A stretch of DNA of 64,000 bases from Vigna angularis (Eukaryota > Streptophyta > Magnoliopsida > Fabales > Fabaceae). This document shows positions 11,273 through 23,353 of the stretch, one piece after another. Location: assembly GCF_016808095.1 (NCBI RefSeq), contig NC_068974.1, positions 10,106,001-10,170,000 of the forward strand. Reading direction: 5' to 3'. Within the stretch, counting starts at the first letter, position 1, and every line of letters starts with the position of its first letter. The notes beneath the pieces were generated by a model that worked only from the letters and a program-made list of their open reading frames with translations, was not told where the DNA came from and made no database searches. The position numbers and the translations under genes are program-made.

Positions 11273-12528
11273 CGACCCCAAACTTAAAACTTTGCTTGTC
11301 CTCAAGCAAAACAGAATGTAACTTAGCTTTTCAGAACAATCACTAGAATGACTCAACATTTTTCAAAAACTTTTCCTTCCAAGACAAGAAATCACTTTTA
11401 TCAATTCAGCATAAAGATATCAGTCAAGTAATGCAGATGCCTTAATTCAATCAAAATCAATGTGATGCTCATACACTTTCAACAAATGTTATCCTTAAGA
11501 ATGATCAATCAACCAAGCAGAGATGCAATCAGAAATTCAAAGAACTATTCCTTACCAAGGAAAGTGATTCACTCAAGCACTCAAAAGTGTATCACTCACT
11601 TACAAGTGTATAGTGAGGTATCTCAATCACTATGCTATCACAATGTCACACAAATTAATTTTTCCTTTCATTTAACCACAATCAAACATACTCGCAAGCA
11701 AGTTTTCATCACAAGGGCTTTTCCCGGCTTGTAACTTGGCTAGGCTAAGAAGAAACATGGTTTTTTTTTTCAGGAATACAAAATCCTTGAGTTAAGAGAG
11801 ACATTTATGAATTTAACAATTGCGCACAGGTTCTCTTTTCAAGAGTCTATTTTTCTTATTCCCAACCTTTTCCCTTGTAGTGAGCTTTTCTTTCATTTCT
11901 TTTCATTTTTCTTTTCTTTTGATTTCTCTTTTTCTTTTTCTTTGTGCTCACTGCTTATTTTTCTAGCAACCCCAAACTTGAACATTTATCAATACCTCAC
12001 AAATATTCTCAACTCAAGGTAAATAATTTAAAATAGGGTTTTCAAAACATACTTAAGGCTAAAGGTTCAAAGGATGGAACAAACTGTTCTCTTTTTATTT
12101 GGAAAAATTCATAAGTAAGCTAAAAAGGGATAAACAACAGATGGCCTTGATCATGTGAAACCTACAAGAAGGTAATTCAATCACAGAAAATTTGGGCAAA
12201 ATCATTCATGTTTCCAAAGTAATAACAATTATTCACAAAAACTCTGGAGTTTCAATCCTCACACAGGTTAAATTCAAGTTCCAAAATTTAGAAAAACACC
12301 CTGCGTAGTATTCCAATCAAACTTTTACCTTAAGCATTTGTTTCACATTTTAGAAGCAACCACCTGTATATTTTTACATCATGCATCATCTTAACATCAA
12401 TCAATACACCAGAATCTCACAAAGCAATACTCATCACAAAACACAACACAGTCGAATCAAAGTAGTTTAATTCATTAAAGCAGAGTACAAAAACAAAACA
12501 AATGATCAAAAGGAAAGGTTTAGAAAGT
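11273..12528 (-). mobile_element. 3' noncoding region of element H
   Basis: Begins ACCCCAAACTTAAAACTTTG next to the LTR, as in F (38463) and, reversed, G (19484). No gene is supported. The frame around 11807-12022 is T-rich low complexity. Confidence 0.6.
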
Positions 12529-12952
12529 TGGGTTGCCTCCCAGTAAGCGTTTCTTTAACGTCACTAGTTTGACCCAGTCTTCTTCATCATAGCATCCATT
12601 AGTAGATGTTGTCAATAACATCCATCAGTAGATGTCTAATCATATAGCATCCATTAGTAGATGATAATATTTCTTATCTTCATTGGTATCCCTCAGTAGA
12701 CACCAATCTTTCTCATCTTCATCGGCATCTATCAGTAGATGCCTAATCACCTAACATTCATCAGTAGATGTTATCTAGCATCCATTAGTAGATGTTATCC
12801 TTTACTGCAAAACAAACTCAAATCCAAATCACACAAATAATAAATTCAAAAGAAAAAAATTAAAAAAAAAATAAAACAAAATAAAAGATAAAAAATTCAG
12901 AGACTGGGTTGCCTCCCAACAAGCGCTTCTTTAATGTCACTAGCTTGACCCA
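12529..12952 (-). repeat. Two conserved boxes flanking a CATCCATTAGTAGATG array
   Basis: The GGTTGCCTCCCAGTAAGCG box appears at 12529-12575 and again at 12904-12952. Between them are about ten CATCCATTAGTAGATG-type units (12590-12800) and an A-rich stretch (12840-12895). The paired-box layout matches element G (17593 and 17805), on the opposite strand. Confidence 0.6.
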
Positions 12953-13725
12953 CTACAATTGCCCTATGCCTCAATTGTTCCCTTTTTTGGATATTTTTTC
13001 TTTTTGTTGAATATTTTTAGGAATTTAATATAACCAGGAACCTATTGTAGTGTCCTAATCATAGGAATTTTAACCTCCAATTTCTTGAAGATGTCCATGA
13101 AAAGCTCAAACTATTTTTCCTTTTCCTTCCTATAATACTTCTTCCGGTGAGGAAGGGGTTTTTCATATGATTCTTTCTTTTTTCTCTCATCCTCCTTCTC
13201 TCCCTTTTTCTTTTCTTCCCTCTCTTTTTCCTTTTTGGAACACTCCATAGGGTACAGAAGAGTTTTCTCAATTTTTTTCTTTTCTCTCTCAACCTCTTCT
13301 TTTTCTTTTCTCTCTGCATCTTTCTCTTTTTCACTCAGACTTTCTTTTTCTTTTCGCTCATCCTCTTTCTTTTATTCCCTTTCCTTTCTCTCACTCTCTT
13401 CTTTTTCTTTATTTTCCTCTACATCTTTGTCATTTTCACTCAAACATTCTTCTTCTTTTCTCTCTATTTTTCTCTCATCTAAAACCTTGCCACTTTCAGT
13501 AACAACAATTGTGCACTCCTCTCTAGGGTTAGCCTTCATGTTACTCCCAAGATCATCCAGCTTCTTAATTATGTGACTAAGTTGGCTCCCTATCCTTATG
13601 AATGCTGCTTGATTGCTTTTATGATGAGAATCAGACATCTGCATTAATTGTTGAAGTGTGTCATCCATCTTAGTCCATATTTTTGAGAGAGAGGGTTGTT
13701 GTTCCCTTGTTGTTGTGGCATCCTA
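12953..13725 (-). pseudogene. gag C-terminal fragment of element H
   Basis: Reading leftward from 13725, the frame includes MDDTLQQLMQMSDS and NPREECTIVV, which parallel MEETLQQFIQTIAS and NPREECKVLV in the gag of G. A very charged Lys/Glu/Arg-rich spacer follows (13059-13480), then the stretch RKKYYRKEKEK and FELFMDIFKKLEVKIP typical of the Athila gag-protease linker. Several stops and a frame change break it. A further gag piece (YMDTQFQQGNFN) lies at 20777-20910 beyond element G. The Retrotrans_gag domain itself is deleted. Confidence 0.65.
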
Positions 13726-14824
13726 TGATAACAGTTGAAAAACTGTTATTTTCATGCTTAAAATTGATACTAAAAGCAACCTTTAACACTTAGAAACTAG
13801 CTTGGAATCATGCTTTTGTTCATATTTTTAGAAATAAGAGAGTTGGACAGGTTTATGCTTGATTTTAGTGTTTTATGCAGGTTTTAAGGTGAATTTGATG
13901 AAAGAAGTGAGGAAGGATAGAGATGGAATCAGAAAAGAACTCAAAAAGTGCAAAAGAAGAGAAGCCGCAAGTACCGCTCAGTGCTAGTTTACCGCTGAGC
14001 AGCACTAATGAACACCCATTGGCTCCGCTGAGGGGTGAAAGTGTAGCTGAGGGGAAGAATTCAACACACGCACTTACCGCTGAGAGCCATTATTTTGGGC
14101 TTAGGCCCACTTTTCTGTAATATTTCGAATGATTTATAAGCTTTAGGACTTCCTAGGGTTTGTATCATTGGCTGGAGACGAAGCAAACACACACCTTTCC
14201 ATCCCTTGGAGGAAGATCTTGGATGTTAAGGCTACCTACTCATCTTTCTAGGGTTCTATCTTTCACTATCTCATTGTATTTTATCTACATACGGTAAACT
14301 CTAGATATGGGGAATTTCTCCCAAAAGTAATATCGCCTAGACATAGCGATATGAGGATTGGTTGCCTTTAAGCTTATGTGCTTCAGAATTAATTATTAGG
14401 GATGCTAGGAATTGTATGAACTCGTAATTAAGGATAGGCTTTCTTCGCAAGGTAATTTAGAGAGTGGCATTAACATTGATGAAAAGAATGATGAATTCCT
14501 AAAATATATGAGAGTGCATAAGATGAAATTGATTTCCCCAACAACATACTCATCCATATAATTCGTTTCGTGTTTGTGTTCCTCTTTTCCATTGATCAAA
14601 CTCATGCAGACATTTTTATTTATTGTCTTTTGCATTTGAAACCACAAGAATTTGTTCACAAGTCTTAAATAATCAACAAATCATATAACTCACTAGGTCG
14701 TGAGTCCTTTAGGAAAACGATACTTGGTCTTACCGAGTTTATTACTTGATACGATTCGGTCACACTTGCTGAGGGTTAAACAAGTTTTTGGCGCCGATTT
14801 TTGGTGTTCATAAATTTGTCATCA
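13726..14824 (+). mobile_element. 5' LTR of element G
   Basis: TG...CA LTR of 1099 bases. Relative to the 3' LTR it lacks about 212 bases (equivalent to 20026-20237) at a short microhomology, but keeps about 40 bases around 14140 that the 3' copy lacks. It contains CCGCTGAGC motifs (13970-14090) and, 50 bases before its end, a PBS-like AGTTTTTGGCGCCG. Confidence 0.85.
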
Positions 14825-14830
14825 AGTTTT

Positions 14831-14848
14831 TGGCGCTGCTGTCGGGGA
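14831..14848 (+). other. Primer binding site of element G
   Basis: TGGCGCTGCTGTCGGGGA, seven bases inside the 5' LTR end. This is the form used by Athila/Tat elements, normally matched to the 3' end of tRNA-Asp; the exact tRNA cannot be checked here. Confidence 0.7.
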
Positions 14849-14879
14849 CTCGTGGTTTAACTAATTCATTTGTGTGATT

Positions 14880-15130
14880 ATTGATTATCTTTGACTTGAA
14901 TTTTGAATTTTGAAATTTTGAATTTTGAAATTTGAATTTCTGTTTTTATTTTCTTTTTCTTTTGTTATTATTTTATTTTATTTTATTTTATTTTCTGTTT
15001 TTTTGGTTTTATTTTATTTTATTTTATTTTTCTGTTTTTATTTTTCTGTTTTCTGTTTTTTTTTCTATTTTTATTTTATCTTCTTTTCTCTTATATTATT
15101 TCTTCTATATCTTTTTGTGCTAACAAATTT
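14880..15130 (+). repeat. T-rich leader tract
   Basis: Long runs of TTTTA and TTTTATTTT between the PBS and gag. The two hydrophobic Phe/Leu frames across it are low-complexity translations, not membrane proteins. Confidence 0.7.
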
Positions 15131-15148
15131 TTCTAGGGACTTGTTTTC

Positions 15149-17579
15149 TTGTGTATGCAGGAAGCAATTCGAACTAGAAGCAAGGAAACCTCGGAACCTC
15201 TTCTTGAAGGTTTAGACGAGAGTAGACGGAGGAGAAGAATCCGTACATCTAGAGAACTTTTTCCTCCTCCGGAAATCCTTTTACAACCTTCACCACAAGG
15301 TTCTTACCATAGCACTAAGGAGATGGAGAATAATAATGTCAGACGGACTCTTGTAGATTTCACTAATGTGGTTGGACCTCAGCATTTCAATAGCATAGCA
15401 AGACCAAGGGTCAATGCAGCTAATATGGAGGTGAAACCAGCATTAATCCAACTGGTGAAGAGTAACCAATTTAATGGGTTGTAGCATGAAAGCCCATATG
15501 AGCACCTTACAACATTTAATGAAATTTGCAATACGGTGAAGATAAATGGGGTGCCTGACGAAGCAATCAAACTTAGCATGTTTCCATTCTCATTGGGAGG
15601 CAACACTAAGCTTTGGTTGAACTCTTTTCGAGAAGGGAGCTTTACAGAGTGGGAAGATGTAGTGACAAAGTTCTTGAACAAATACTTCCCACAGTCCAAG
15701 GTAAATAAAGGGAAGCAAGAGATATCATCTTTCAAGCAAGGCATGGAGGAATTACTAGGTCATGCATGGGATAGATACAAAAGCGTATTAAGAAAGACTC
15801 CCACGCATGGATTTGACGAAGTGGAAGTAGTCTTATTCTTCCTTGGAGGACTTGGTTCACAAACCAAGTTGATGCTAGACGCCTCAGTTGGAGACAATAT
15901 CAAATGGAAGACTCTAGAGGAAGCCATGAAAATAATTGAAAACATGGCTACTAATGGTAATGAGCTGAATGGTGAAAGAGGAGCTCTTATTCAACAAAAA
16001 GGAGCTCTACAGTTACAATCCAATGATGCCTTGTTAGCTCAGAACAAGATAATAACTCAACAATTGGAGAATCTCACAAAGGCACTTGCACAATTGCCAA
16101 AAGAGTTAAAGACTGTTGCACAGATTCAACCACGGATGTGTGAATTATGTGGTGGTGACCATATCAATGGTCAATGCGCCTTTCCAGTGGAAGCTTTAGA
16201 GGATGTTAACTTCATGGCAAATCAATTTCCATACCGTCAGGGGAATTTCAATCAAGGGTGGAAACCACACCCAAGTAAGTGGGAAAGCTGGACAATCAGG
16301 GAAATTCAATAAGCAACAACAACAACCAACCTTATGGCAACAAATTGCTACACTTAATGAAAGATCAATAAGGATGGAGGAAACTCTTCAGCAATTCATA
16401 CAGACAATTGCATCCATTCAAAAGAGCACTGATGCTGCTATTAAGAACTTGAAGATGCAAATGGGGAAAATTACTAAGCAGTTGGAAGAAAGGCCTGAAA
16501 ATTTTTTTGGGGCTAATACTGAGGTTAACCCCAGGGAAGAATGTAAGGTGTTAGTGAGTGCAAATGTTGAAACAGTTGATTTAGAAAGAGAGAAAGAAAA
16601 AGAAGAGATAATAGAGATAAAGAGTGAAGACATTCTTCCTTTTCCAATAGATCATTAGAAACAATTCGATTTTACAAAAAATTTTAAGATGTTGGATGAT
16701 GATATACCTTTTAAGGAGATATTACAACACATTGTAGTTTATACAAAGCCTGAGGAAGAAGTCTCTACAAAGAAAAGGCGTAGAGATGATGAGACAATGA
16801 AGTATAAAGCTGTTAAAAAGAAGCCATTCCCTCCAAAAGCAAAAGATCCAGGAGGTTTCTCCATTCCATGCGCTATAGGGAAGAAAAGGATAAAGAAGGC
16901 TTTACTTGATTTAGGATCAAGTGTTAACTTGATTCCTTATTCCTTACTTGAGCAGATTGGTGATCTTGATGTGAAGCCTATAAAGATGAATTTATTAATG
17001 GCAAATGGATCCTCAAAGAATCCCTATGGTATAACAGAGGATGTTATAGTTTGTGTAGGCAAACTACAGTTCTTGGTAGACTTTGTGGTGATGGAAATGG
17101 AGGATGAAAGGATACCCATTATTCTAGGAAGACCGTTTATGAAAACGACCAAAGTCATCATTGATGTGGATGAAGGCATAGTGGTATTCAAAGACCGAGA
17201 AGAAAAAGTTGTTGTAGATGTCTTCAAAGAAGAGGAGCAGATGTAGGAGGAAGAAGCTAGTCATAAAGCTACATATCAAGATGTACTCATGACTAGCCAT
17301 CAAGATGAAAAGCCAAAGGTCAAAGGTAAACATTGTTTTTTGTTTCAGGTACAGGAAGAAGAAAAGATTGGGAAAGGAAGAAAGGTCCATGATGACTTGA
17401 TGCAAGAACGACTCCAACTTGGTAAACCTGTGAAATTCAAAAACAAGTTGTGGGTTGTTAAAGATTACAAAGAAAAGGAGATGATAGAGATAGAGTCTCC
17501 ACATTCCAGAAGAGTCAGAAAAGTGGACTGGAAGCAGTGGATGAGTTGGTGTGATATGAACATCAACCATGAAGATTGA
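15149..17579 (+). pseudogene. gag-protease polyprotein of element G, broken
   Basis: An Athila-type gag: N-terminal basic stretch (RRRRRIRTSRELFPPP), then a Retrotrans_gag-like domain (about residues 110-260) with FPFSLGGNTKLWLNS, FLNKYFPQSK and LLGHAWDRYKSVLR, then a single CxxC...H-type remnant (CELCGGDHINGQC). Further on come NPREECKVLV, a charged spacer, and a retropepsin-like domain at about 16850-17200 with PGGFSIPC, ALLDLGSSVNLIP and IILGRPFM. The DLG in place of DTG/DSG is usual for Athila. The frame is broken by TAG near 15482, a frameshift near 16280, TAG near 16657 and TAG near 17244. It ends at 17579 with no pol. Confidence 0.8.
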
Positions 17580-19484
17580 ACATGAGCTTTATTGGGTCAA
17601 GCTAGTGACGTTAAAAGAGCGCTTGCTGGAAGGCATTCTAGTGATTTGAGGAAAATTTTTCTTTTGTTTTTATTTTGGTTTTGTAAATTTGGACATTACT
17701 TCTGTAAATTTTTGGGTATAGCATCTACTGAAGGATGCTAGGTGGTTAAGTATCTACTGAAAGATACTAGGTTTGACACCTACTGATGGGTGTTGGTGGA
17801 TGTTTGGGTCAGGCCCGTGACGTTAAACAAGCGCTACCTGGGAGGCAATCTAGTTGATTGATTTTATTTGTATTGTTTGTTTTGATTCTGCTTTAGTTGC
17901 ATAATAGGGATTTGGATGCATGAGTGATCTGAGAATTTAATTGCAGGGAGCAAGTGAGGGACATGAGTAGGAGGCACCTAGGTTAAGCTAGGAAGAAGAA
18001 GAGCACTTCACGAAAGCGTTGCTGAACGGCAAACTGCCGCTGAGCGGTAGTGTCGCAGATGGGCTTAGGTTGCCCCTTAGCGGAACCCGAGCCCATTAGG
18101 GTATTTTTATACCCTAAGTCACGTTTTGGCCTCTATTTTCATATTCTTCTCTACACACACTCCTAAACACTTTTCCAAAGGTTCTCTACATTTTCCCCTT
18201 CATTCCTCTTTAGAAAATCTCCCTTCCACTCACTTTCTCACTAGTTTTCCATCTAAGTTTGGGGTTGGGAGAGAGCATCATTGTTGGGGCTGAGTTTTTC
18301 AAAGCACTAGAGCAGGATTTGTTTTATCATTCACTTTTGTTTTTAGAATAGGGTTTGCGTACTCAATTTGAACTTTATCTGTTATGATGGTTTGCTTGTG
18401 ATTTATGCATGATGAGTATTGCTTTATGATACTTTGATATTGATTGATGTTGAGATTGTGCACATTATATGCTTATATAGGTGGTTCACAAGCTTTGTGA
18501 ACAAATGCATGATGTTGTGATTGTGATTATGATACTAAGCAGGATGTGTATATGTGGAATGTGAATGAGCTTATATGTGAGGTTTTGAAAGCATGAATGA
18601 TTTTGCCCAGGTTTTCTATGATGGAATCAATTGCTTGTTTGCATCATATGATCAAGGCCATTTGTTGGTAACCCTTTTATTAGCCAAATTCATGATTTTA
18701 GCCCATAAAAGAGAGCACTATGTGTTCTATCCTTTGAACCCTTAGCCTTGAACATGATTTGAAAACCCTTTGTGAAAAGCTTTACCTTGAGTTAAGTAAA
18801 AAATATCTGGTGGTATTGATAAATGTTCAAGTTTGGGGTTGTTGGGAAGTTATGAAAGGGAAATTGAAAGCATTGATCTAAGAGCTAAGAACTAAGTATG
18901 TGAAAAGAAAAAGAAAAAGAGAAAGAAAAGAGAAGAAAAAGCAAAGCTCAATGCAAAGAAAATTTGGGAATAAGTAAGAATGATTGTGTTTATATTATTC
19001 TCTTAACTCAAGGGTTTTGTGATCTAGAAAAACCAATTTTCTTGTTAGCCCAGCCACATTATAAGCCATTGAAAAGTCCTTGTGATGATGTATGCTTGTG
19101 AATGTTTTTTATTATGGTTAAATGAAAGGCAAAGTCAATTCATGTGACATGGTGATAGTAGAGTGAATGAGTGATTACCTCTTATACACTTGTATGTTTG
19201 AGTGAAACACTTTATCTAGTGAGGAAAGATTCCATGAGCACATGAACATCCATGCTTACTTGATTGATCATTCATGAAAAGGAGCATTTGTTGGATATTA
19301 GGTGATTATGTGAACACTAAAGCATGTGCATGTCTTGATTGAAGTTTTTGTCATGAGCTTAATTGAGTACTTACTTATCTTGAAAAGAGGATTTTTGAAT
19401 GCAGTGAACCATTATATTGATTGGTAGAAGATTGAGTTACATCTTGTTTGCTTGAGGACAAGCAAAGTTCTAAGTTTGGGGTTG
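17580..19484 (+). mobile_element. 3' noncoding region of element G
   Basis: Contains two conserved boxes (17593-17637 and 17805-17850) with a few TACTGATGGGTG units between them, CCGCTGAGCGG motifs (18040-18080), and a long AT-rich part shared with C, F and H. At 18300-18304 the sequence jumps from the block upstream of the third ORF (GTTGGGAGAGAGCATCATTG) directly to the block downstream of it (GCACTAGAGCA). It ends in TAAGTTTGGGGTTG, a candidate polypurine tract. Confidence 0.65.
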
Positions 19485-20776
19485 TGATAACAGTTGAAAA
19501 ATTGTTAGTTTCATGCTTAAAATTGATACTAAAAGCAACCTTTAACACTTAGAAACTAGCTTGGAATCATGCTTTTGTTCATATTTTTAGAAATAAGAGA
19601 GTTGGACAGGTTTATGCTTGATTTCAGTGTTTTATGCAGGTTTTAAGGTGAATTTGTTGAAAGAAGTGAAGAAGGATAGAGATGGAATCAGAAAAGAACT
19701 CAAAAAGTGCAAAAGAAGAGAAGCCGCAAGTACCACTCAGCGCCAATTTACCGCTGAGCGGCACTAATGAACACCCGTTGGCTCCACTGAGGGGTGAAAG
19801 TGCAGCTGAGGGGAAGAATTCAACACACGCATTTACCATTGAGCGATAGTTTACCGCTGAGCGCCATTATTTTAGGCTTAGGCCCACTTTTCTGTGATAT
19901 TTCGAATGGTATATAAGCTTTAGGACACACACCTTTCCACCCCTTGGAGGAAGATCTTGGATGTTAAGGCTACCTACTCATCTTTCTAGGGTTCTATCGT
20001 TCACTATCTCATTGTATTTCATCTAGTTTCACAATGAATATGGTGAACTAAACTCTTCTTGTTGTTGGGGAATCAATGTAATCTTGTGAAAGTCTCATAT
20101 ATGGAATTTTGTGTTTAAACATCATATCTTTGATACATGCTTTCTTTCATCATTAGTTAGGGTTTTTCCTCTTTGCTCAAAGCATGCATTGTTTAACTCA
20201 TTCGATGTCATGATTATTGATTTTAGTGATATGGACACATACGGTAAAATCAAGATCTGGGGAATTTCTCCCAAAAGTAATATCGCCTAGACATAGGGAT
20301 ATGAGGGTTGGCTGCCTTTAAGCTTCTATGCTTCAGAATTAATTATTAGGGATGGTAGGAATTGTATGAACTCGTAATTAAGGATAGGCTTTCTTCGCAA
20401 GGTAATTTAGAGAGTGGCATTAACATTGATGAAAAGAATGTTGAATTCCTAAAATATATGAGAGTGGATAAGATGAAATTGATTTCCTCAACAACATACT
20501 CATCCATATAATTCGTTTCGTGTTATTGTGTTCCTCTTTTCCATTGATCAAACTCATACATACATGTTTATTTATTGTCTTTTGCATTTGAAACCACAAG
20601 AATTTGTTCACAAGTCTTAAATAATCAACAAATCATATAACTAACTAGGCCGTGAGTCCTTTGGGAAAACGATACTTGGTCTTACCGAGTTTATTACTTG
20701 ATACGATTCGGTCACACTTGCCGAGGGTTAAACAAGTTTTTGGCGCCGTTTTCTGATGTTCATAAATTTGTCATCA
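19485..20776 (+). mobile_element. 3' LTR of element G
   Basis: 1292 bases, starting TGATAACAGTTGAAAAATT and ending AATTTGTCATCA. Differs from the 5' LTR by indels of about 212, 40 and 25 bases plus scattered substitutions. Like the 5' copy it carries AGTTTTTGGCGCCG about 45 bases before its end. Confidence 0.85.
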
Positions 20777-21154
20777 GCCTATCAAATTGTTCGACAACTT
20801 GCCCAAATTGACTTTGAACCATGTTTAAGTGACGTTTCCACCAGTGGTTGAAATTACCTTGCTGGAATTGAGTGTCCATATAGTTAACTTCTTGTCCGAA
20901 TTGCATCCTACAAGCACTAGACACAAAACCCTAGAAAACACTATTAGCACAAAAACAATAAAAAATAAAAATAAACAAAACAAAACACCAAAAATAAAGA
21001 TAAAAATAAAAATATTAAAAAGAAAAATAAAAATAAAGTTAAAGTTAATCAAGAATCACACAAATAGAATAGCTTAAACCGTGAGTCCCCAGCAACGGCG
21101 CCAAAAACTTGTTAACAATATTTTTGGTCCCCGACAACAGCGCCAAAAACTTGT
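20777..21154 (-). mobile_element. 5' leader, gag scrap and doubled PBS of element H
   Basis: 20777-20910 encodes on the minus strand a gag piece (NYMDTQFQQGNFN). 20930-21060 is an A-rich leader. Two PBS-like copies follow: CCCCAGCAACGGCGCC (21087-21102) and CCCCGACAACAGCGCC (21129-21144). The second abuts the LTR at 21155 and is the likely working site. Confidence 0.6.
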
Positions 21155-22420
21155 TGATGGATTGGCAAGTGTACCAAATCGCACATGTAATATAAAATGG
21201 TAAGACCAAGTATCGTATCCCAGAGGACTCTCGGCACTAAACAATTGTGTGATAACTCGATTAAGTAAGACTTAAAAGAAACGAGATCATTGGCTTAAGA
21301 TTCAAAGACAGAAAATTAAATATGAATGCAATTGATCAATAGCAGAGAACACAATGATGAACGAAGGTTGTTTATAAAATGAGATGATTATGTTGTTAGG
21401 GTTTGATTTCACCAAGTTTACTCTCATGTATATCAGAATTCTTCTTTTTTCATTAATGTTAACGTCACTCACTAAATTACTTAGAACCCGATCCCTCGCC
21501 GCAATAAGCCTGCCCTAAATCCTAGTTCGTGCAATTCCTAGCGTTCTTAGAAAATTAAAACTGAAGATCAAGAGCTTAAGACAACCAAGTACTCATACCC
21601 TCATCCTTTAGAAATATTACCCTTGGGAGAATTCATAAATCATGCTACTAAATGAGTTAAATAGAGCAAGCATTGAAACAGATGAATTCCCTAATAATTA
21701 ATGAAAAAACATATAAATTAAGAATAAATTCAAATACATGAGAGTTTAGAAGGTTACATCATTCCCTAATAACAAATAGAGTTTAGTTCCTCATAGACAT
21801 AGAGAAACTAGATGAACAATGGAAAAGCATGAGATAGAAGAACCCTAAAAGTAGAGGATGGACGCTCCCGTATCCAAACCTGCCTTCAGAGAGTAGAAGA
21901 GTGTGTTGTTGTGTTGCTCAATCCAGAGATAGAAAACCTAGAGCGCCTGGATCCTTTAAATAGAGTCGGAAAAGAGTAGAAATAGGGTCCGGTCCAAAAT
22001 TGTCAAAACAGAGCAAAAACTGGGACTGACCCGCGAATCCTGACGCTCAAGCACCCCACCTAGGGCGCCCGGGCGGTGAGCAGAGCTCATGTAAGCTTGA
22101 GCTTCCAGTTGGGCGCCCAAGCTTCGAGGCTCGACGCTCAAGAGCCCAAGAGGGGCGCCCGGGCAGTGTATGTCGAATTCCCAAGTGCTTTTCCAGGCCT
22201 TTCTGAGCTCTGTCTCCTTGGTTCTTCATCTCTGTTTTCCGTATTCTCTCATTACCTATCAAAATAAGGGAAATTAGTCATAAAATCATCAAATTCAACC
22301 TCAACTCTCTTATTGACATAAATAAAGAAAAAACATGAGTTAAAGCAAGTTTCTAAATCAAAAAGGGTGCATTTAGTATCAAAATTACATCATAGATAAT
22401 GGTATTTTAAATCGTTATCA
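21155..22420 (-). mobile_element. Right (5') LTR of element H
   Basis: 1266 bases, TGATGGATTGGC...ATCGTTATCA in plus orientation. It holds GCGCCC/GGGCGC-rich blocks at 22030-22170. The left copy at 10931-11272 matches its last 340 bases. Confidence 0.8.
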
Positions 22421-23353
22421 CCTAGCAATTAATTCTGCATTACATATGCACAGAAGCTTAAGATAACAAAAACTTGTATCCCTATGTTTAGGCAATACTA
22501 CTTTTGGGAGAAATTCTCCAAATCTAGGTTTCCCCGTATGTTTCCATATCACGAAAACCAATAATCATGCCTTCAATGAGTTAAACATAACAAGCTTTGA
22601 GCAAAGAAGAATAACCCTAACAATTAATGAAAGAAGCATAAAAATATGGGAATTAATTCAAATACATGAGAGTTCACAAGGTTACATCATCCCCAACAAC
22701 AAATAAGGTTTAGTTCCTCATCGTCACGGAGAAACTAGATGAACAATGGAATGAAAGAATGAAAGAGATAGAAAAACCGTAGAAAGAGAAGAGGAGAGTT
22801 TTCACATCCCCAAATCTACCCCCAAAGGGTGAAAAGTGTGTTTCTGTGCTCAAGCAATCAAAAGATACAATCCCTAGGACGTCCAAGTCCTTAAATAAAA
22901 CTAAAAAATAATAGAAAACAAGTCAAACAACCCACTTCACTGACGCTCAGTGCCCTAAATGGAGCGACCAGGCGTGGTACGGGACAAGCGCCCTAACGGG
23001 GGCGCTTAGGCGCCCTGGGTACAAAGCTGGCGCTTAGGCGCCCTTCTAGGCACTCAAGTGCCCTACAGTACACAAACTGGCGCTCAGGCGCCCTACGTGA
23101 CCTCCTGTGCTCTTTTTTTTATACTTTACCTGTCCCTCTTAAATTCCAACTCCTTGATACTTTTGCTCTTCTTTGAAATCATTCCAATAACCTACAAAAT
23201 CAAGGGAATTTAGTGATAAAATCATCAAGTATACCCTTTACTCTGTTATTCACAAAACAATACTAAAAACATGAGTTAAGCAAGCTTCTAAGTAAAAGGG
23301 TTGATTTAATATCAAAATTAAATCTTTGATAACGGTATTTTCAACCGTTATCA
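22421..23353 (-). mobile_element. Partial reverse LTR (LTR I) hosting element H
   Basis: Begins CCTAGCAATTAATTCTGCATT, which corresponds to the middle of other reverse LTRs (for example 37552 onward), and ends ACCGTTATCA at 23353. It contains repeated GGCGCTTAGGCGCCC motifs (22980-23100). Its other half should lie left of H and is not recognisable here. Confidence 0.7.

Larger units (their letters stand above)
13726..20776 (+). mobile_element. Element G: pol-less Athila-like LTR retrotransposon
   Basis: 5' LTR 13726-14824 and 3' LTR 19485-20776, both TGATAACAG...GTCATCA. PBS at 14831-14848, a gag-protease frame at 15149-17579, then 1.9 kb of noncoding DNA with two conserved boxes. There is no RT, RNase H or integrase. 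Flanking pentamers TCCTA (13721-13725) and GCCTA (20777-20781) look like a target duplication with one change. It lies within the gag of element H. Compared with element F it also lacks the third ORF, deleted at about 18300. Confidence 0.85.
10931..22420 (-). mobile_element. Element H: reverse Athila-like LTR element, interrupted by G
   Basis: Left LTR remnant 10931-11272, right LTR 21155-22420 (TG...CA) and PBS at 21125-21154. The internal part is 11273-13725 plus 20777-21154. Internal sequence holds only gag fragments: the part upstream of VNYMDTQF is deleted at the right, and the protease is missing at the left, where sequence passes from gag straight to the conserved box (12904-12952). 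There is no reverse transcriptase or integrase. Element G is inserted at 13726-20776. CCTAG follows the right LTR at 22421, and the sequence beyond continues another reverse LTR into which H inserted. Confidence 0.75.

Noticed and set aside
14925..15215. Phe/Leu-rich frames that look like membrane proteins
   Set aside because: They are translations of a TTTTA-rich leader tract between the PBS and gag of element G.
17124..17570. 148-residue reverse frame opposite the protease
   Set aside because: Shadow of the gag-protease frame on the other strand, with no domain.
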